Of a stretch of 64,000 bases of DNA, positions 49,999 through 59,070 are shown one piece after another. The stretch comes from Scybalomonas sp905214925. GTDB taxonomy: Bacteria; Bacillota; Clostridia; Lachnospirales; Lachnospiraceae. Each line of letters opens with the position of its first letter. The first letter of the stretch is position 1. A model generated the notes under the pieces. The model was not told the DNA's origin. It worked only from the letters and a program-made list of their open reading frames with translations, and did not search any database. The translations under genes and the position numbers were made by a program. The stretch spans positions 11,352 through 75,351 of the forward strand of contig CAJMOB010000016.1 in the NCBI GenBank assembly GCA_905214925.1, given 5' to 3'.

Positions 49999-51360
49999 TC
50001 ACTCCTTTAAATTTCTTACATATTCTTTAAACATTCTACCACGTTCTTCATAATTTTTAAACATTCCCCAACTTGCACAAGCTGGAGAAAGAAGAACGGC
50101 TTCCCCTTCTTTTGCTTCCTTTGCACAATGAGTTACTGCTTCTAATAAATCATCTACGAACACAATATCTGTAAATCCATATTTCTTTGCAGTATCCGCA
50201 ATAACTGTGGCTGTCTGCCCCAGTAACACAAGCTGTTTTACTTTTCCATTAAATGCCTGAATCCATTCATCAAATGGCACTCCTTTATCATAACCACCGC
50301 CAATCAAATATGTCTTTTTATTCATTGCTTGGATTCCTTTGATAGCAGCATCTGGATTGGTTCCTTTTGAATCATTATAATAATCAACGCCACCAACCGT
50401 ATCCACATATTCAATTCGATGTTCTACTGCACGAAACGCCTTAACAGAGTTTACCACAGAAGAAAGAGGCACTCCAAACCAAACAGACATGGCAACTGCT
50501 GCCATCACATTTTCCACATTATGCATGCCGAGTAAATTTAATTCATCGATTTTGCAAACAACTTCTTCTTTTTGTTCTTTTTTTATGTAAATGGCATCTC
50601 CTCTTAAGAAAACACCTTCCTCTGGCTCTATTGTATGACTAAAGAAAATTGGCTTTGCTGTTATTTTCTCCACCATTGTTCTCGTTATCTCATCATCATA
50701 GTTTAGAACACAGTATTCATTGGCTGTTTGATTTTTTGTAATACTCATTTTTACATTTGCATAATTTTCCATTGTTTTATGGCGATCTAAATGATCCGGT
50801 GTTACATTTAAAACAGCACTGATGGTTGGTCGAAACTCTTTTATTGTCTCCAATTGAAAACTGCTAATTTCTGCTACAATTACACTTTCTTTTGTGGTCT
50901 CTTCTACAATGCTTGTATAAGGAGTTCCAATATTTCCAACAACAAAGGTACTCTTATAATAATCTTCCATAATTTTTCCGACTAAAGCGGTTGTTGTTGT
51001 CTTCCCATTCGTTCCTGTAATTGCAAGTACCCTTCCTTGTCCTGCCTGCCACGCCAATTCAATTTCACTCCAAATTGGAATCTTTTCTTCTCTTACTATC
51101 TCAGTAAACGGAGCATCATAAGGAATCCCTGGACTGATAACCATCGCTTCTACTCCATTTAAATGTTCCTTTTTTAAACTTCCAAGAACAAAAGTAATCT
51201 TATTTGTCTCTTCGAACTGATCCAGTACTTTCTTTTGATCTAATGATTCATTTCCGTCATATAATACAACATCAGCTCCTTTTTTGAGCAACAATTTCGT
51301 CGCTCCTATCCCACTAATTCCTGTTCCGGCCACAAGAAATTTCTTTTGTGTAAATTCCAT
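49999..51360 (-). CDS. murD: UDP-MurNAc-L-Ala:D-Glu ligase
   Basis: A 453-residue Mur ligase adding D-Glu to the peptidoglycan precursor. N-terminal Rossmann: VAGTGISGIGATKLLLKKGA. ATP-binding: VLAITGTNGKTTTTALVGKI. Central: EISSFQLETIKEFRPTISAV, LNVTPDHLDRHKTMENYA. Ligand domain: YYNDSKGTNPDAAIKGIQAM and LLSPACASWGMFKNYEERG. The ATG at 51360 follows AGGAGG. Thirteen bases after mraY. Confidence 0.95.
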   Translation of the reverse strand: MEFTQKKFLVAGTGISGIGATKLLLKKGADVVLYDGNESLDQKKVLDQFEETNKITFVLGSLKKEHLNGVEAMVISPGIPYDAPFTEIVREEKIPIWSEIELAWQAGQGRVLAITGTNGKTTTTALVGKIMEDYYKSTFVVGNIGTPYTSIVEETTKESVIVAEISSFQLETIKEFRPTISAVLNVTPDHLDRHKTMENYANVKMSITKNQTANEYCVLNYDDEITRTMVEKITAKPIFFSHTIEPEEGVFLRGDAIYIKKEQKEEVVCKIDELNLLGMHNVENVMAAVAMSVWFGVPLSSVVNSVKAFRAVEHRIEYVDTVGGVDYYNDSKGTNPDAAIKGIQAMNKKTYLIGGGYDKGVPFDEWIQAFNGKVKQLVLLGQTATVIADTAKKYGFTDIVFVDDLLEAVTHCAKEAKEGEAVLLSPACASWGMFKNYEERGRMFKEYVRNLKE

Positions 51361-51373
51361 TCTTTTTTCCTCC

Positions 51374-52327
51374 TTATAATCCAAGCAACCCTATAAAACA
51401 CATAATAGCTGTTATAATCGAAAAAATCGCTACGACTTTTGTCTCAGGCCACCCGCTCAATTCAAAATGATGGTGTATTGGCGCCATTTTAAAAACACGT
51501 TTTTTCGTCATTCGATAAGAAAAAACTTGTATGATAACCGATAATACTTCTACTAAGTAAATGCACGCAACAATCGCTAAAAATAACGGCATACGTAACA
51601 TATAAGCGGTAGAGACAACAAAACCTCCAAGTGCTAAGGAACCAGTATCTCCCATGAAAACTCTTGCTGGATAAACATTATATACTAAAAATCCTAGAAG
51701 ACTTCCAACTCCTGCACAAGTAATCGGTTCTATATTTGAGTCCATTCCAATCGCAACTACAGTAAAAAATACTGCAATTAATACTGTAACACTTGATGCC
51801 AATCCGTCAAGCCCATCTGTAAAATTTGCTCCATTTACAGTTCCAAGCACAATAAAAAATAAAATTGGAATAAAAAGAGAACCTGTCTCTAATAGTTTTC
51901 CTCCGCTAAAGGGAAGGATCATTGCAGTTCCTATTTCTGTATTGTTTTGTAAATAATAGGCAAAAATTGCAGTTACAATAATCTGGCCAAACATTTTTTG
52001 CCATGCTCTAAGTCCTAAGGAACGTTTCATCACCACTTTTAAATAGTCATCAAGAAACCCAATAAACCCAAATCCAAGTGTCACAAATAAAATTGGAACA
52101 ATTTCTTCATATTCTTTCATATAAAAGAAAGAAGTAACTACAATGCCAGCCAAAATAATCAAGCCTCCCATTGTAGGAGTGCCTGATTTTTTCAAATGAG
52201 ACTCTGGCCCATCATCTCGAACAAACTGCCCAAATTTCAGTTTTTTCAAAAATGGAATCACAACAGGTCCCAATAGTACATTAATAAAAAATGCAATTAG
52301 AATTGGTAATAGTATCTCATATCTCAT
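51374..52327 (-). CDS. mraY: phospho-MurNAc-pentapeptide transferase
   Basis: A 317-residue integral membrane enzyme making lipid I. Ten membrane segments. Active-site marks: GFIGFLDDYLKVVMKRSLGL (Asp-Asp), NFTDGLDGLASSVT, VFMGDTGSLALGG, and MAPIHHHFELSGWPETKVVA. The start at 52327 (MRYEILLP) is chosen because AAGGTGG is eight bases upstream. Between the PBP genes and murD, as in other dcw clusters. Confidence 0.95.
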   Translation of the reverse strand: MRYEILLPILIAFFINVLLGPVVIPFLKKLKFGQFVRDDGPESHLKKSGTPTMGGLIILAGIVVTSFFYMKEYEEIVPILFVTLGFGFIGFLDDYLKVVMKRSLGLRAWQKMFGQIIVTAIFAYYLQNNTEIGTAMILPFSGGKLLETGSLFIPILFFIVLGTVNGANFTDGLDGLASSVTVLIAVFFTVVAIGMDSNIEPITCAGVGSLLGFLVYNVYPARVFMGDTGSLALGGFVVSTAYMLRMPLFLAIVACIYLVEVLSVIIQVFSYRMTKKRVFKMAPIHHHFELSGWPETKVVAIFSIITAIMCFIGLLGL

Positions 52328-52389
52328 CTTCTTGCCCACCTTTTTCATATTGGCTCTGCCGTTTACAGTATTTCCCGTTTCGTCTTCTT

Positions 52390-54150
52390 TTATTGTACAA
52401 TCTCTTCTGTCGAAACTTCTGCTGTATACTCTTGTTTAATGCCAAGATACGGCAAAATATTTTCAAATACCTCTTTTATCACTGGTGCTGCGATGGTTCC
52501 TCCATAATAAGTTCCCACTGGCTCATCAATCATAATAAGCGCAATCACCTTTGGATCGTTTGCTGGTGCAAATCCAAGAAAGCTTGATATATACTTTCCA
52601 CTTCTCCTTGGAAGTTTTTCGCTAGTAGCTGTTTTTCCCCCTATGCGAAATCCTTCTATTTTAGCATTTTTTCCAGAACCTTCACTAACAACTGCCTCTA
52701 AAAGTTCCTTCATCGTATCTGATGTATCTTTTAAAATCACTTGCTCTTTCACTTCATAAGAAAGCTTTTCCACAAGCTGACCTTCCCTTGTTCTTACTTC
52801 CATTCCAAAATGAGGTGTCACTAAATTGCCTCCGTTAATAACCGCACTAGCTGCTCTTAACAATTGCAATGGTGTAATCTGAAATGACTGGCCAAAAGAC
52901 ATGGTGGCAAGTTCAACTGCCTTTACATTTTCTTTTTTATGCATAATAGAAGTCGCTTCTCCTGGAACATCAATCCCTGTTTTTTCAAATAATCCAAGTT
53001 TTTTGTAATTTTTGTACATGGCATCCACACCAACTCTTGCACCAACATCCATGAACACAGGGTTACAAGAGTTCATAATCCCTTGTTTAAATGTTTCTTG
53101 TCCATGCCCTCCTGTTTTATGGCATCGAATCTTTCTATCTTCTACAATTCGAAATCCTGGACAAGAAAAGGTATCGTTTAAAGATACTACTTTTTCTTCT
53201 AAGCCCGCCGCCGCTGTTACAATTTTAAAGGTAGAACCAGGTTCATACGTATTATTCACCGAGTTATTTCGCCACATCTGATTCAATAACTCTTGTTTCT
53301 CCTCATTTGTTGTGGCTGTTCCCATTTCTGGAATCAAAGTATATGGTTCATTTAAATTAAATTCCGGTACATTGACCATGGCATAAATTTCTCCATTTTG
53401 TGGATTCATTACAATGGCGGATACTTGTTTTGCAGAATGAGATTTCATCGCTTTTTTCGCAGCTTGTTCTACATATTTTTGGATATTCAAATCAAGAGAA
53501 GTGATTAAACTATTTCCTGGAATGGATTCTTCTCGATCTTCTGCCGCATTCTCTACCTCAACTCCTCTTGCATCAGTAAGTGTTAATATCTTCCCTGGTG
53601 TTCCAGATAGGTATTTATCATACTTTACCTCTAATCCAATAATCCCTTGGTTATCACTTCCAGTGAACCCAAGCACTTTGGATGCTAATGTGTCATAGGG
53701 ATAATATCGTTTATAATCTTCATCGACCATGACACCTGCTAATTTATAAGAACGAATATTGTCCGCTGTTTCCTTTGGAACATTACTTTTGATTTTCTCA
53801 CGAAGAGAAACTTTTTCCACACGCTTTCGTACTTCTTCTTCTGATAATCCCAACTCTTTTGTCAATATTTCAATTACCTTTTCTGGCTCTTTTAATTGAC
53901 TGTGAATAACAGAAATGGTACAAACAGCTTTATTCCCAGCAAGAACAACTCCGTTTCTATCGTAAATAATTCCTCTTTCCGCCTTTACGGAACGCTCTCT
54001 TTGGTGTAGTTCTAACGCAAGTTTTTGATAGTGATCTGCTTCTTTTACCATTAAATAGCCAAGCCTTACTGATAGACCAACTCCACATAATGCAAAGATA
54101 CAACCAACGAGAACAATTTTTCGTTTTTGAAACGTCTTTTTTTGATACAT
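52390..54150 (-). CDS. class B penicillin-binding protein, SpoVD/FtsI-like
   Basis: A 586-residue transpeptidase: a membrane segment at about 12-34 (IVLVGCIFALCGVGLS), a PBP dimer domain (RGIIYDRNGVVLAG), then the transpeptidase with STFK (YEPGSTFKIVTAAAG), SCN (MNSCNPVF) and GGKTATSEK. The third motif reads KTAT rather than KTGT. No PASTA domain. It is the second of two consecutive class B PBPs and may be the sporulation-specific SpoVD or the division PBP; order alone does not decide. Confidence 0.88.
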   Translation of the reverse strand: MYQKKTFQKRKIVLVGCIFALCGVGLSVRLGYLMVKEADHYQKLALELHQRERSVKAERGIIYDRNGVVLAGNKAVCTISVIHSQLKEPEKVIEILTKELGLSEEEVRKRVEKVSLREKIKSNVPKETADNIRSYKLAGVMVDEDYKRYYPYDTLASKVLGFTGSDNQGIIGLEVKYDKYLSGTPGKILTLTDARGVEVENAAEDREESIPGNSLITSLDLNIQKYVEQAAKKAMKSHSAKQVSAIVMNPQNGEIYAMVNVPEFNLNEPYTLIPEMGTATTNEEKQELLNQMWRNNSVNNTYEPGSTFKIVTAAAGLEEKVVSLNDTFSCPGFRIVEDRKIRCHKTGGHGQETFKQGIMNSCNPVFMDVGARVGVDAMYKNYKKLGLFEKTGIDVPGEATSIMHKKENVKAVELATMSFGQSFQITPLQLLRAASAVINGGNLVTPHFGMEVRTREGQLVEKLSYEVKEQVILKDTSDTMKELLEAVVSEGSGKNAKIEGFRIGGKTATSEKLPRRSGKYISSFLGFAPANDPKVIALIMIDEPVGTYYGGTIAAPVIKEVFENILPYLGIKQEYTAEVSTEEIVQ

Positions 54151-54222
54151 AAAAACATAGCCCCATGAAAATATTACTATATCTTATTAGTATTTTCATG
54201 AGGTTATGAATGTATTTCTCTT

Positions 54223-56151
54223 CTATGACTTAGAAGTATCTGTCTTCTTTGTAATTCCTGTTTGTGGAATATTCATGTAAGTCACAAGTTCTTCCATAAT
54301 TTCTTTACTTAAAGTAACCGCATAACCACTCTGATCTTGTCTTTCGAGTTTTGGTTCATCAATTGTTACATAAATCATAAGCTCTGGTTTTTCAACTGGA
54401 ACAAAAGAAATAAAAGAAATTAAATATTTCTGGTTACCACGAGGTAATTTTTCCGCTGTTCCTGTCTTTCCACCAATTTTATATCCTTCGATTTTAGCCT
54501 TTTGTCCTAACCCTCTTTCCACTGTTTGATAAAGGGATTCTTTTAACCAATCGCTTGTTTCTTTTGATACAGTTTGTTTTACAAGAACTTTTTCTACATT
54601 TTTAACAACACCACCATCTTCATTCACAATCTGCTTTACAAGATGTGGTTGATAATAGTATCCACCATTGATCAGAGAACAAAATGCACTTCCAAGTTGA
54701 ATCATCGTCACATTAATATTTTGTCCAAAACTATTGGTTGCTAAATCCGTGCTTCCCATATTTTCGGCACTGATTAAAAGCCCTGACTCTTCTCCTGGAA
54801 GATCCACACCTGTTTTCTTTCCAAATCCGAAGTCGTTTTCATAACGAGTGAACACTTCTTTTCCGTTGGCATCATTAATTTCCATTAATGCTACGTTACA
54901 AGATTGTTCTAACGCACCACTCAATGTAATGAGCCCATCTCCACCAGAAGCATAACTATGACATTTGATTGGCTTTGGCCAACCTTCTTTTTGGAGATAT
55001 CCTGGACAATAATAAGTCTCATTTCCTGTCAAAGTATGCTCTTCAAGTCCTGCTGCAATGGTAAATGGCTTAAAGGTAGAACCTGGTTCATAAATTTTAG
55101 ATACAAGCTTATTGCTCCATATTTTATTATACGCATCCACTTGCTCTTGTTCTGTCATCTTTTTAATCTCGGATTTTGTATATTCTCTTTCAAGAAGTTC
55201 TGGATCTCTTGGATTATTTAAATCATAGGTGGAATCGCTTGCCATAGCAAGAACTTCGCCATTATTTGGATCCATAACTAGCACATTGACACCTTCTGAT
55301 GCACCGATTTCCTTCATAAACTCTTGAATTTTATTTTCTACGATTCTTTGCACATTGATATCAATGGTTGTCACTAAATTATCCCCATTTTGTGCAGAAC
55401 GAACGGTACGCTCTAGTTGTGTATCACCATTAATATACCCATATTCTCGTCCATTAATACCATTTAATGTACTATTATATTGTTGCTCTAATCCACCAAA
55501 GCCTGCATTTCCACTGTTTGCAAATCCGATAATATTACTAGCAAGTTCATTATTGGGATAACTTCTCTTATATTCTTCCTCAAAATATACCCCTTTAATT
55601 CTATCACCTTGCTTGATCGTCTGTTCTTCTCCATCAGCCGTCTGTATAACTAAATCTTGTTCTAAAAACTCTTGAAACGGCTTCACTTTATCATATTCAA
55701 TCCGTTTTAATAGTTTTTGGTAATAAGATTTCGGATTATCTTCAATAATCTTATTTAACTCGTCTTCCTTTAGACCAAAAAACTGAGCCAAAGCAGATAC
55801 CGTTGATTTTTGATAAACATTTTTTTCTAGCCCTTTTGCAAGACCTTTATTCCTTTGTTCATCGGCATCAATAATATTCTTTGGCTCAATAATTAAATTA
55901 TATACTTTTACGCTTGTAGCAAGTGGTGTTCCATTTCGATCGGTTATCTCACCTCTTGCATAGGGAATCGTTGTACTTCGGTAATTTTGTTGTGAAAGCA
56001 CTTGTTTTTCATAACGTTTTCCATCTTTTACATTAAACTTCATCAACCGAAATCCTACAAATCCAAATCCCAAAAGTATAAATCCAAACATAACGATAAG
56101 TTTAAAACGCATTTTATTTGTAAAAACTCGTTTTCTTATTCTATTTGCCAT
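54223..56151 (-). CDS. class B penicillin-binding protein, division type
   Basis: A 642-residue transpeptidase with a short basic tail, one membrane segment at about 15-34 (LIVMFGFILLGFGFVGFRL), a dimer domain (YARGEITDRNGTPLATSVKV) with a long inserted helical part, and the catalytic motifs STFK (EPGSTFKPFTIAAG), SCN (EQSCNVAL) and KTG (GGKTGTAEKLPRG). It directly follows ftsL, the place of the FtsI/PBP2B enzyme that works with FtsW. No PASTA domains. Confidence 0.9.
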   Translation of the reverse strand: MANRIRKRVFTNKMRFKLIVMFGFILLGFGFVGFRLMKFNVKDGKRYEKQVLSQQNYRSTTIPYARGEITDRNGTPLATSVKVYNLIIEPKNIIDADEQRNKGLAKGLEKNVYQKSTVSALAQFFGLKEDELNKIIEDNPKSYYQKLLKRIEYDKVKPFQEFLEQDLVIQTADGEEQTIKQGDRIKGVYFEEEYKRSYPNNELASNIIGFANSGNAGFGGLEQQYNSTLNGINGREYGYINGDTQLERTVRSAQNGDNLVTTIDINVQRIVENKIQEFMKEIGASEGVNVLVMDPNNGEVLAMASDSTYDLNNPRDPELLEREYTKSEIKKMTEQEQVDAYNKIWSNKLVSKIYEPGSTFKPFTIAAGLEEHTLTGNETYYCPGYLQKEGWPKPIKCHSYASGGDGLITLSGALEQSCNVALMEINDANGKEVFTRYENDFGFGKKTGVDLPGEESGLLISAENMGSTDLATNSFGQNINVTMIQLGSAFCSLINGGYYYQPHLVKQIVNEDGGVVKNVEKVLVKQTVSKETSDWLKESLYQTVERGLGQKAKIEGYKIGGKTGTAEKLPRGNQKYLISFISFVPVEKPELMIYVTIDEPKLERQDQSGYAVTLSKEIMEELVTYMNIPQTGITKKTDTSKS

Positions 56152-56166
56152 TTTCTCACCTAGCCT

Positions 56167-56634
56167 TTATTCTTTTGGTATATCTTGATACTGTTTTACA
56201 TAATCTTTACTAGCACTATCATAATAAATAATTTGATCATCTCCCGCATAGACCATACCAAGCTTTTCTGTGGCTATTTTATAAATGCGATTAAGGTCCA
56301 TCATACTCTGAAGACGTTCCTTTGTAGCATTGTTTTCATCTTTTAGGTCGTTTAACTGTTGTTCTAGAGAAGCGATGTTATGACTTTGGGCAACGTTTCT
56401 ACTTTGGGCAGAGATATAGTAGACACAAATTGCCAATGTCGCAAGAACTGATACAGCCAAAATCATTGTATAGACCTTACCAAACGCTAATGCTCTTTCC
56501 TGATTTCTACGAATTCTTCTATTTGTTTTTCTTTTTCTTTCAACTTCTGTATTTCTTCTTACAGGTTGTTGTCTTGCTGGTTTCGTCGTTCTAACGGCAT
56601 TACCATCGTAATACTCATGCTGTTTCTCTCCCAT
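56167..56634 (-). CDS. ftsL: cell division protein FtsL-like
   Basis: A 155-residue bitopic protein: a basic N-terminal 50 residues (TNRRIRRNQERALAFGKVYT), one membrane segment around 54-75 (MILAVSVLATLAICVYYIS), and an outside coiled coil (NIASLEQQLNDLKDENNATK). Size, topology and position between rsmH and the PBP gene match FtsL, which is too variable to identify by similarity alone. It couples DivIB to the PBP/FtsW pair. Confidence 0.82.
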   Translation of the reverse strand: MGEKQHEYYDGNAVRTTKPARQQPVRRNTEVERKRKTNRRIRRNQERALAFGKVYTMILAVSVLATLAICVYYISAQSRNVAQSHNIASLEQQLNDLKDENNATKERLQSMMDLNRIYKIATEKLGMVYAGDDQIIYYDSASKDYVKQYQDIPKE

Positions 56635-56667
56635 TGTTTCTTCCCCTTTTGCTAATTAAATCTCACT

Positions 56668-57609
56668 TCACTTTTTCCTTTCAAACACTCTTAACTTAGA
56701 GCTCTTTGCTCTCTTATTCTCTTCGATTTCTTCCTCGGTTGGAATAATTGGCTTTCTTGTTACCACTCGCCCTTTTGATACATTACCACACATACAAACT
56801 GGAAATGACGTCGGACAAGTACATGGATTTTCATTTTTCTTGAAGCTACTTTTTACGATGCGATCTTCTAAAGAATGGAACGTAATAATACAAAGCCTTC
56901 CTTCATCATTTAATAAATCAATCATTTGGTCAAGACTTTGTTTTAATACTTCAAGTTCTTTATTTAATTCAATTCGAATTGCTTGATACGTTCTTTTGGC
57001 AGGATGTCCTCCTACTGCTCGAACTTTTGCTGGAATCGCAGCTCTTATAATATCATTGAGCTGTCCTGCTGTTTCGATTGGAGCGATTTGTCTTTGCCGT
57101 ACAATATGTTTTGCAATATTCTTAGCAAACTTGTCCTCTCCATAGTCACGAATAATGCGATAAAGCTCTTGTTCACTATATTCATTGACAATATCCTTTG
57201 CAGTCATCGCTTGCCTTTGATCCATTCTCATGTCAAGAGGTGCATCCTCTTCTCGATATGTAAAACCTCTTTCTGCATTATCAAGCTGATAAGAAGATAC
57301 GCCAAGATCCAATAAAATCCCATCCACATGATCTATACCAAGTTCTTTTAAAACATTTGGCATATTCACATAATTACTTCTCACAATTGTTACTTTATCA
57401 CCAAACGGTTTGAGTCTTTCTCTTCCTGTTTCTATGGCTGCCTCATCTTGATCGATTCCGATGAATCTCCCTTTCTCTGACAGTCGCTCACAGACATGGA
57501 ATGCATGGCCCGCTCCCCCTAATGTTCCATCTACATAGATGCCATCTGGTTTAATATTCAATTGAGCGATGGTTTCCTCTAATAAAACCGACTTATGCTT
57601 AAATTCCAT
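56668..57609 (-). CDS. rsmH: 16S rRNA (cytosine-1402-N4)-methyltransferase
   Basis: A 313-residue RsmH/MraW. HKSVLLEETIAQL, the SAM loop YVDGTLGGAGHAFHVCERLS, GILLDLGVSSYQLDNAERGF, PAKRTYQAIRIELNKELEVL and the end motif FHSLEDRIVKSSF are all present. First gene of the dcw block here; mraZ, usually just upstream, is absent. Confidence 0.96.
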   Translation of the reverse strand: MEFKHKSVLLEETIAQLNIKPDGIYVDGTLGGAGHAFHVCERLSEKGRFIGIDQDEAAIETGRERLKPFGDKVTIVRSNYVNMPNVLKELGIDHVDGILLDLGVSSYQLDNAERGFTYREEDAPLDMRMDQRQAMTAKDIVNEYSEQELYRIIRDYGEDKFAKNIAKHIVRQRQIAPIETAGQLNDIIRAAIPAKVRAVGGHPAKRTYQAIRIELNKELEVLKQSLDQMIDLLNDEGRLCIITFHSLEDRIVKSSFKKNENPCTCPTSFPVCMCGNVSKGRVVTRKPIIPTEEEIEENKRAKSSKLRVFERKK

Positions 57610-58027
57610 TTTTTTCTCCTGTTCTCGTATTTACAGTCTTTTTTGGGTTCTCCCCCATGACATGATAAAAGATAGCCACCAAAACTTTTTTATAATCGCA
57701 GCTAATATGTTTGAAGTTCTTTTCGATATAAACTTTCCCAATTTTTACTGTATTTTTATTGTATTATATAATTTAATAGATTGCAATAGAAAATTAATAA
57801 AGAAAAGGCGTAAAAAACGTTTGATTTCCGCCATTTTAGACCTTATCTTTTCGTTTTTTACGCCTCGTTTTCCATATGGAGTACAGACCAAGTGTTCTCC
57901 CACAACATATTGTTGTATTCTTTGGTCTCTCCCACTATACAAAGTATTTTTAAAATTTTTATAAACACTACAAATTTTTTACAAATTTCTCTTTTTTTCT
58001 ACAGAAACTTTCTTTTCTTATTTCTTT
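57610..58027. other. intergenic region upstream of rsmH with lgt terminator
   Basis: 418 bases. It holds a hairpin with 14-bp perfect arms (57806-57819 AGGCGTAAAAAACG; 57852-57865), followed on the minus strand by TTTTCTTT: the terminator of lgt. The rest is AT-rich and must hold the dcw promoter. No mraZ remnant is seen. Confidence 0.6.
57806..57865 (-). terminator. terminator after lgt
   Basis: AGGCGTAAAAAACG and CGTTTTTTACGCCT pair perfectly over 14 bp with 32 bases between; the T-run on the minus strand follows directly. Confidence 0.7.
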
Positions 58028-58912
58028 TTATCTCTTTCGGAAAGATAGCCCTGTTTTCTTCATTCTTATTCTTTTTACAATAATTACACTAATTCCAATA
58101 ACTGCCAAAACTCCAGCTAATACTTGAGATACTGGAATGCTAGTGCTACCAAGCAATAACTGATCGGTTCTCATTCCTTCAATCCAACAGCGCCCTAAGC
58201 CATAGCCTGCTAAATAAACACAGAGTAATTCCCCATCAAACTTTTTTTTCTTTTTCCAAAAGAAAAAGATCAGGAGAAGAACGGCCAAATTCCAAAGCCC
58301 TTCATACAAAAAAGTAGGCTGAACTTGAATGTAATCAATTCCTCCGATTGTTACCGCCTTTTGTAAAAGTTCTGGAGTGGTATAACTGGCATCGGCTATC
58401 GGAATTTGCATAGCCAAAAGACCATCTGTATAACCACCAAACGCTTCTCGGTTAAAGAAGTTTCCCCATCTTCCCATAATTTGTCCTATCAATAATCCCA
58501 TAACCATTGTATCCGCCATTAAGAAAAAGGATTTTCTCCTTCTTTTACAAAAAATAATTAGCACAAGAACCGCTGCAATTACCCCACCATAAATAGCAAG
58601 TCCTCCTTGTCGAACGGCAAAAATGCTTAAAAGATTATCTTTATAATCTTCCCATGAAAAAATAACATAATAAAGCCTTGCTCCGATAATTGCTGGAATA
58701 ACCACCCACAGCATATAATCTAAATAGTCCTCTGGATTTTGTTCGGTTCTTTTAGCTTCATGCATTGCCATAGCAAGCCCTGCTAAAAAACCGAGTGCAA
58801 TAACAATTCCATAAAAATGAATGGAAAATCCTAAAATTGTAATTTCTTTTCCGACATGTTCCAATACAATATTTAAGTTTGGAAATCGAATAGTTCCTAT
58901 TAACTGATTCAT
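58028..58912 (-). CDS. lgt: prolipoprotein diacylglyceryl transferase
   Basis: A 294-residue membrane enzyme that attaches diacylglycerol to the lipobox Cys of prolipoproteins. Seven membrane segments; signature GRWGNFFNREAFGG with the key Arg and Asn; also HFYGIVIALGFLAGL, RQGGLAIYGGVIAA and QPTFLYEGLWNLAV. Its substrates in this window would include the metallo-hydrolase (25277-26380) and the phage lipoprotein (6963-7577). AGGAGG precedes the ATG. Confidence 0.95.
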   Translation of the reverse strand: MNQLIGTIRFPNLNIVLEHVGKEITILGFSIHFYGIVIALGFLAGLAMAMHEAKRTEQNPEDYLDYMLWVVIPAIIGARLYYVIFSWEDYKDNLLSIFAVRQGGLAIYGGVIAAVLVLIIFCKRRRKSFFLMADTMVMGLLIGQIMGRWGNFFNREAFGGYTDGLLAMQIPIADASYTTPELLQKAVTIGGIDYIQVQPTFLYEGLWNLAVLLLIFFFWKKKKKFDGELLCVYLAGYGLGRCWIEGMRTDQLLLGSTSIPVSQVLAGVLAVIGISVIIVKRIRMKKTGLSFRKR

Positions 58913-59070
58913 AATTTTTTCCTCCTTCCTCCCATTTTAACAAAGACACCTTAAAATTTCCACTGAATTTTTTCTCTCCAATATTTTCCCTCTCTTTTCT
59001 TTCAAAAATATGCTATGATAAAGGAAATGAATGAAATGAGGGAACAAAAAAGAAATGAGGTTTTTTTATT

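Noticed and set aside
57610..57985. Degenerate mraZ upstream of rsmH
   Set aside because: No MraZ-like SpoVT/AbrB residues in any frame; the region is AT-rich with only the lgt terminator.
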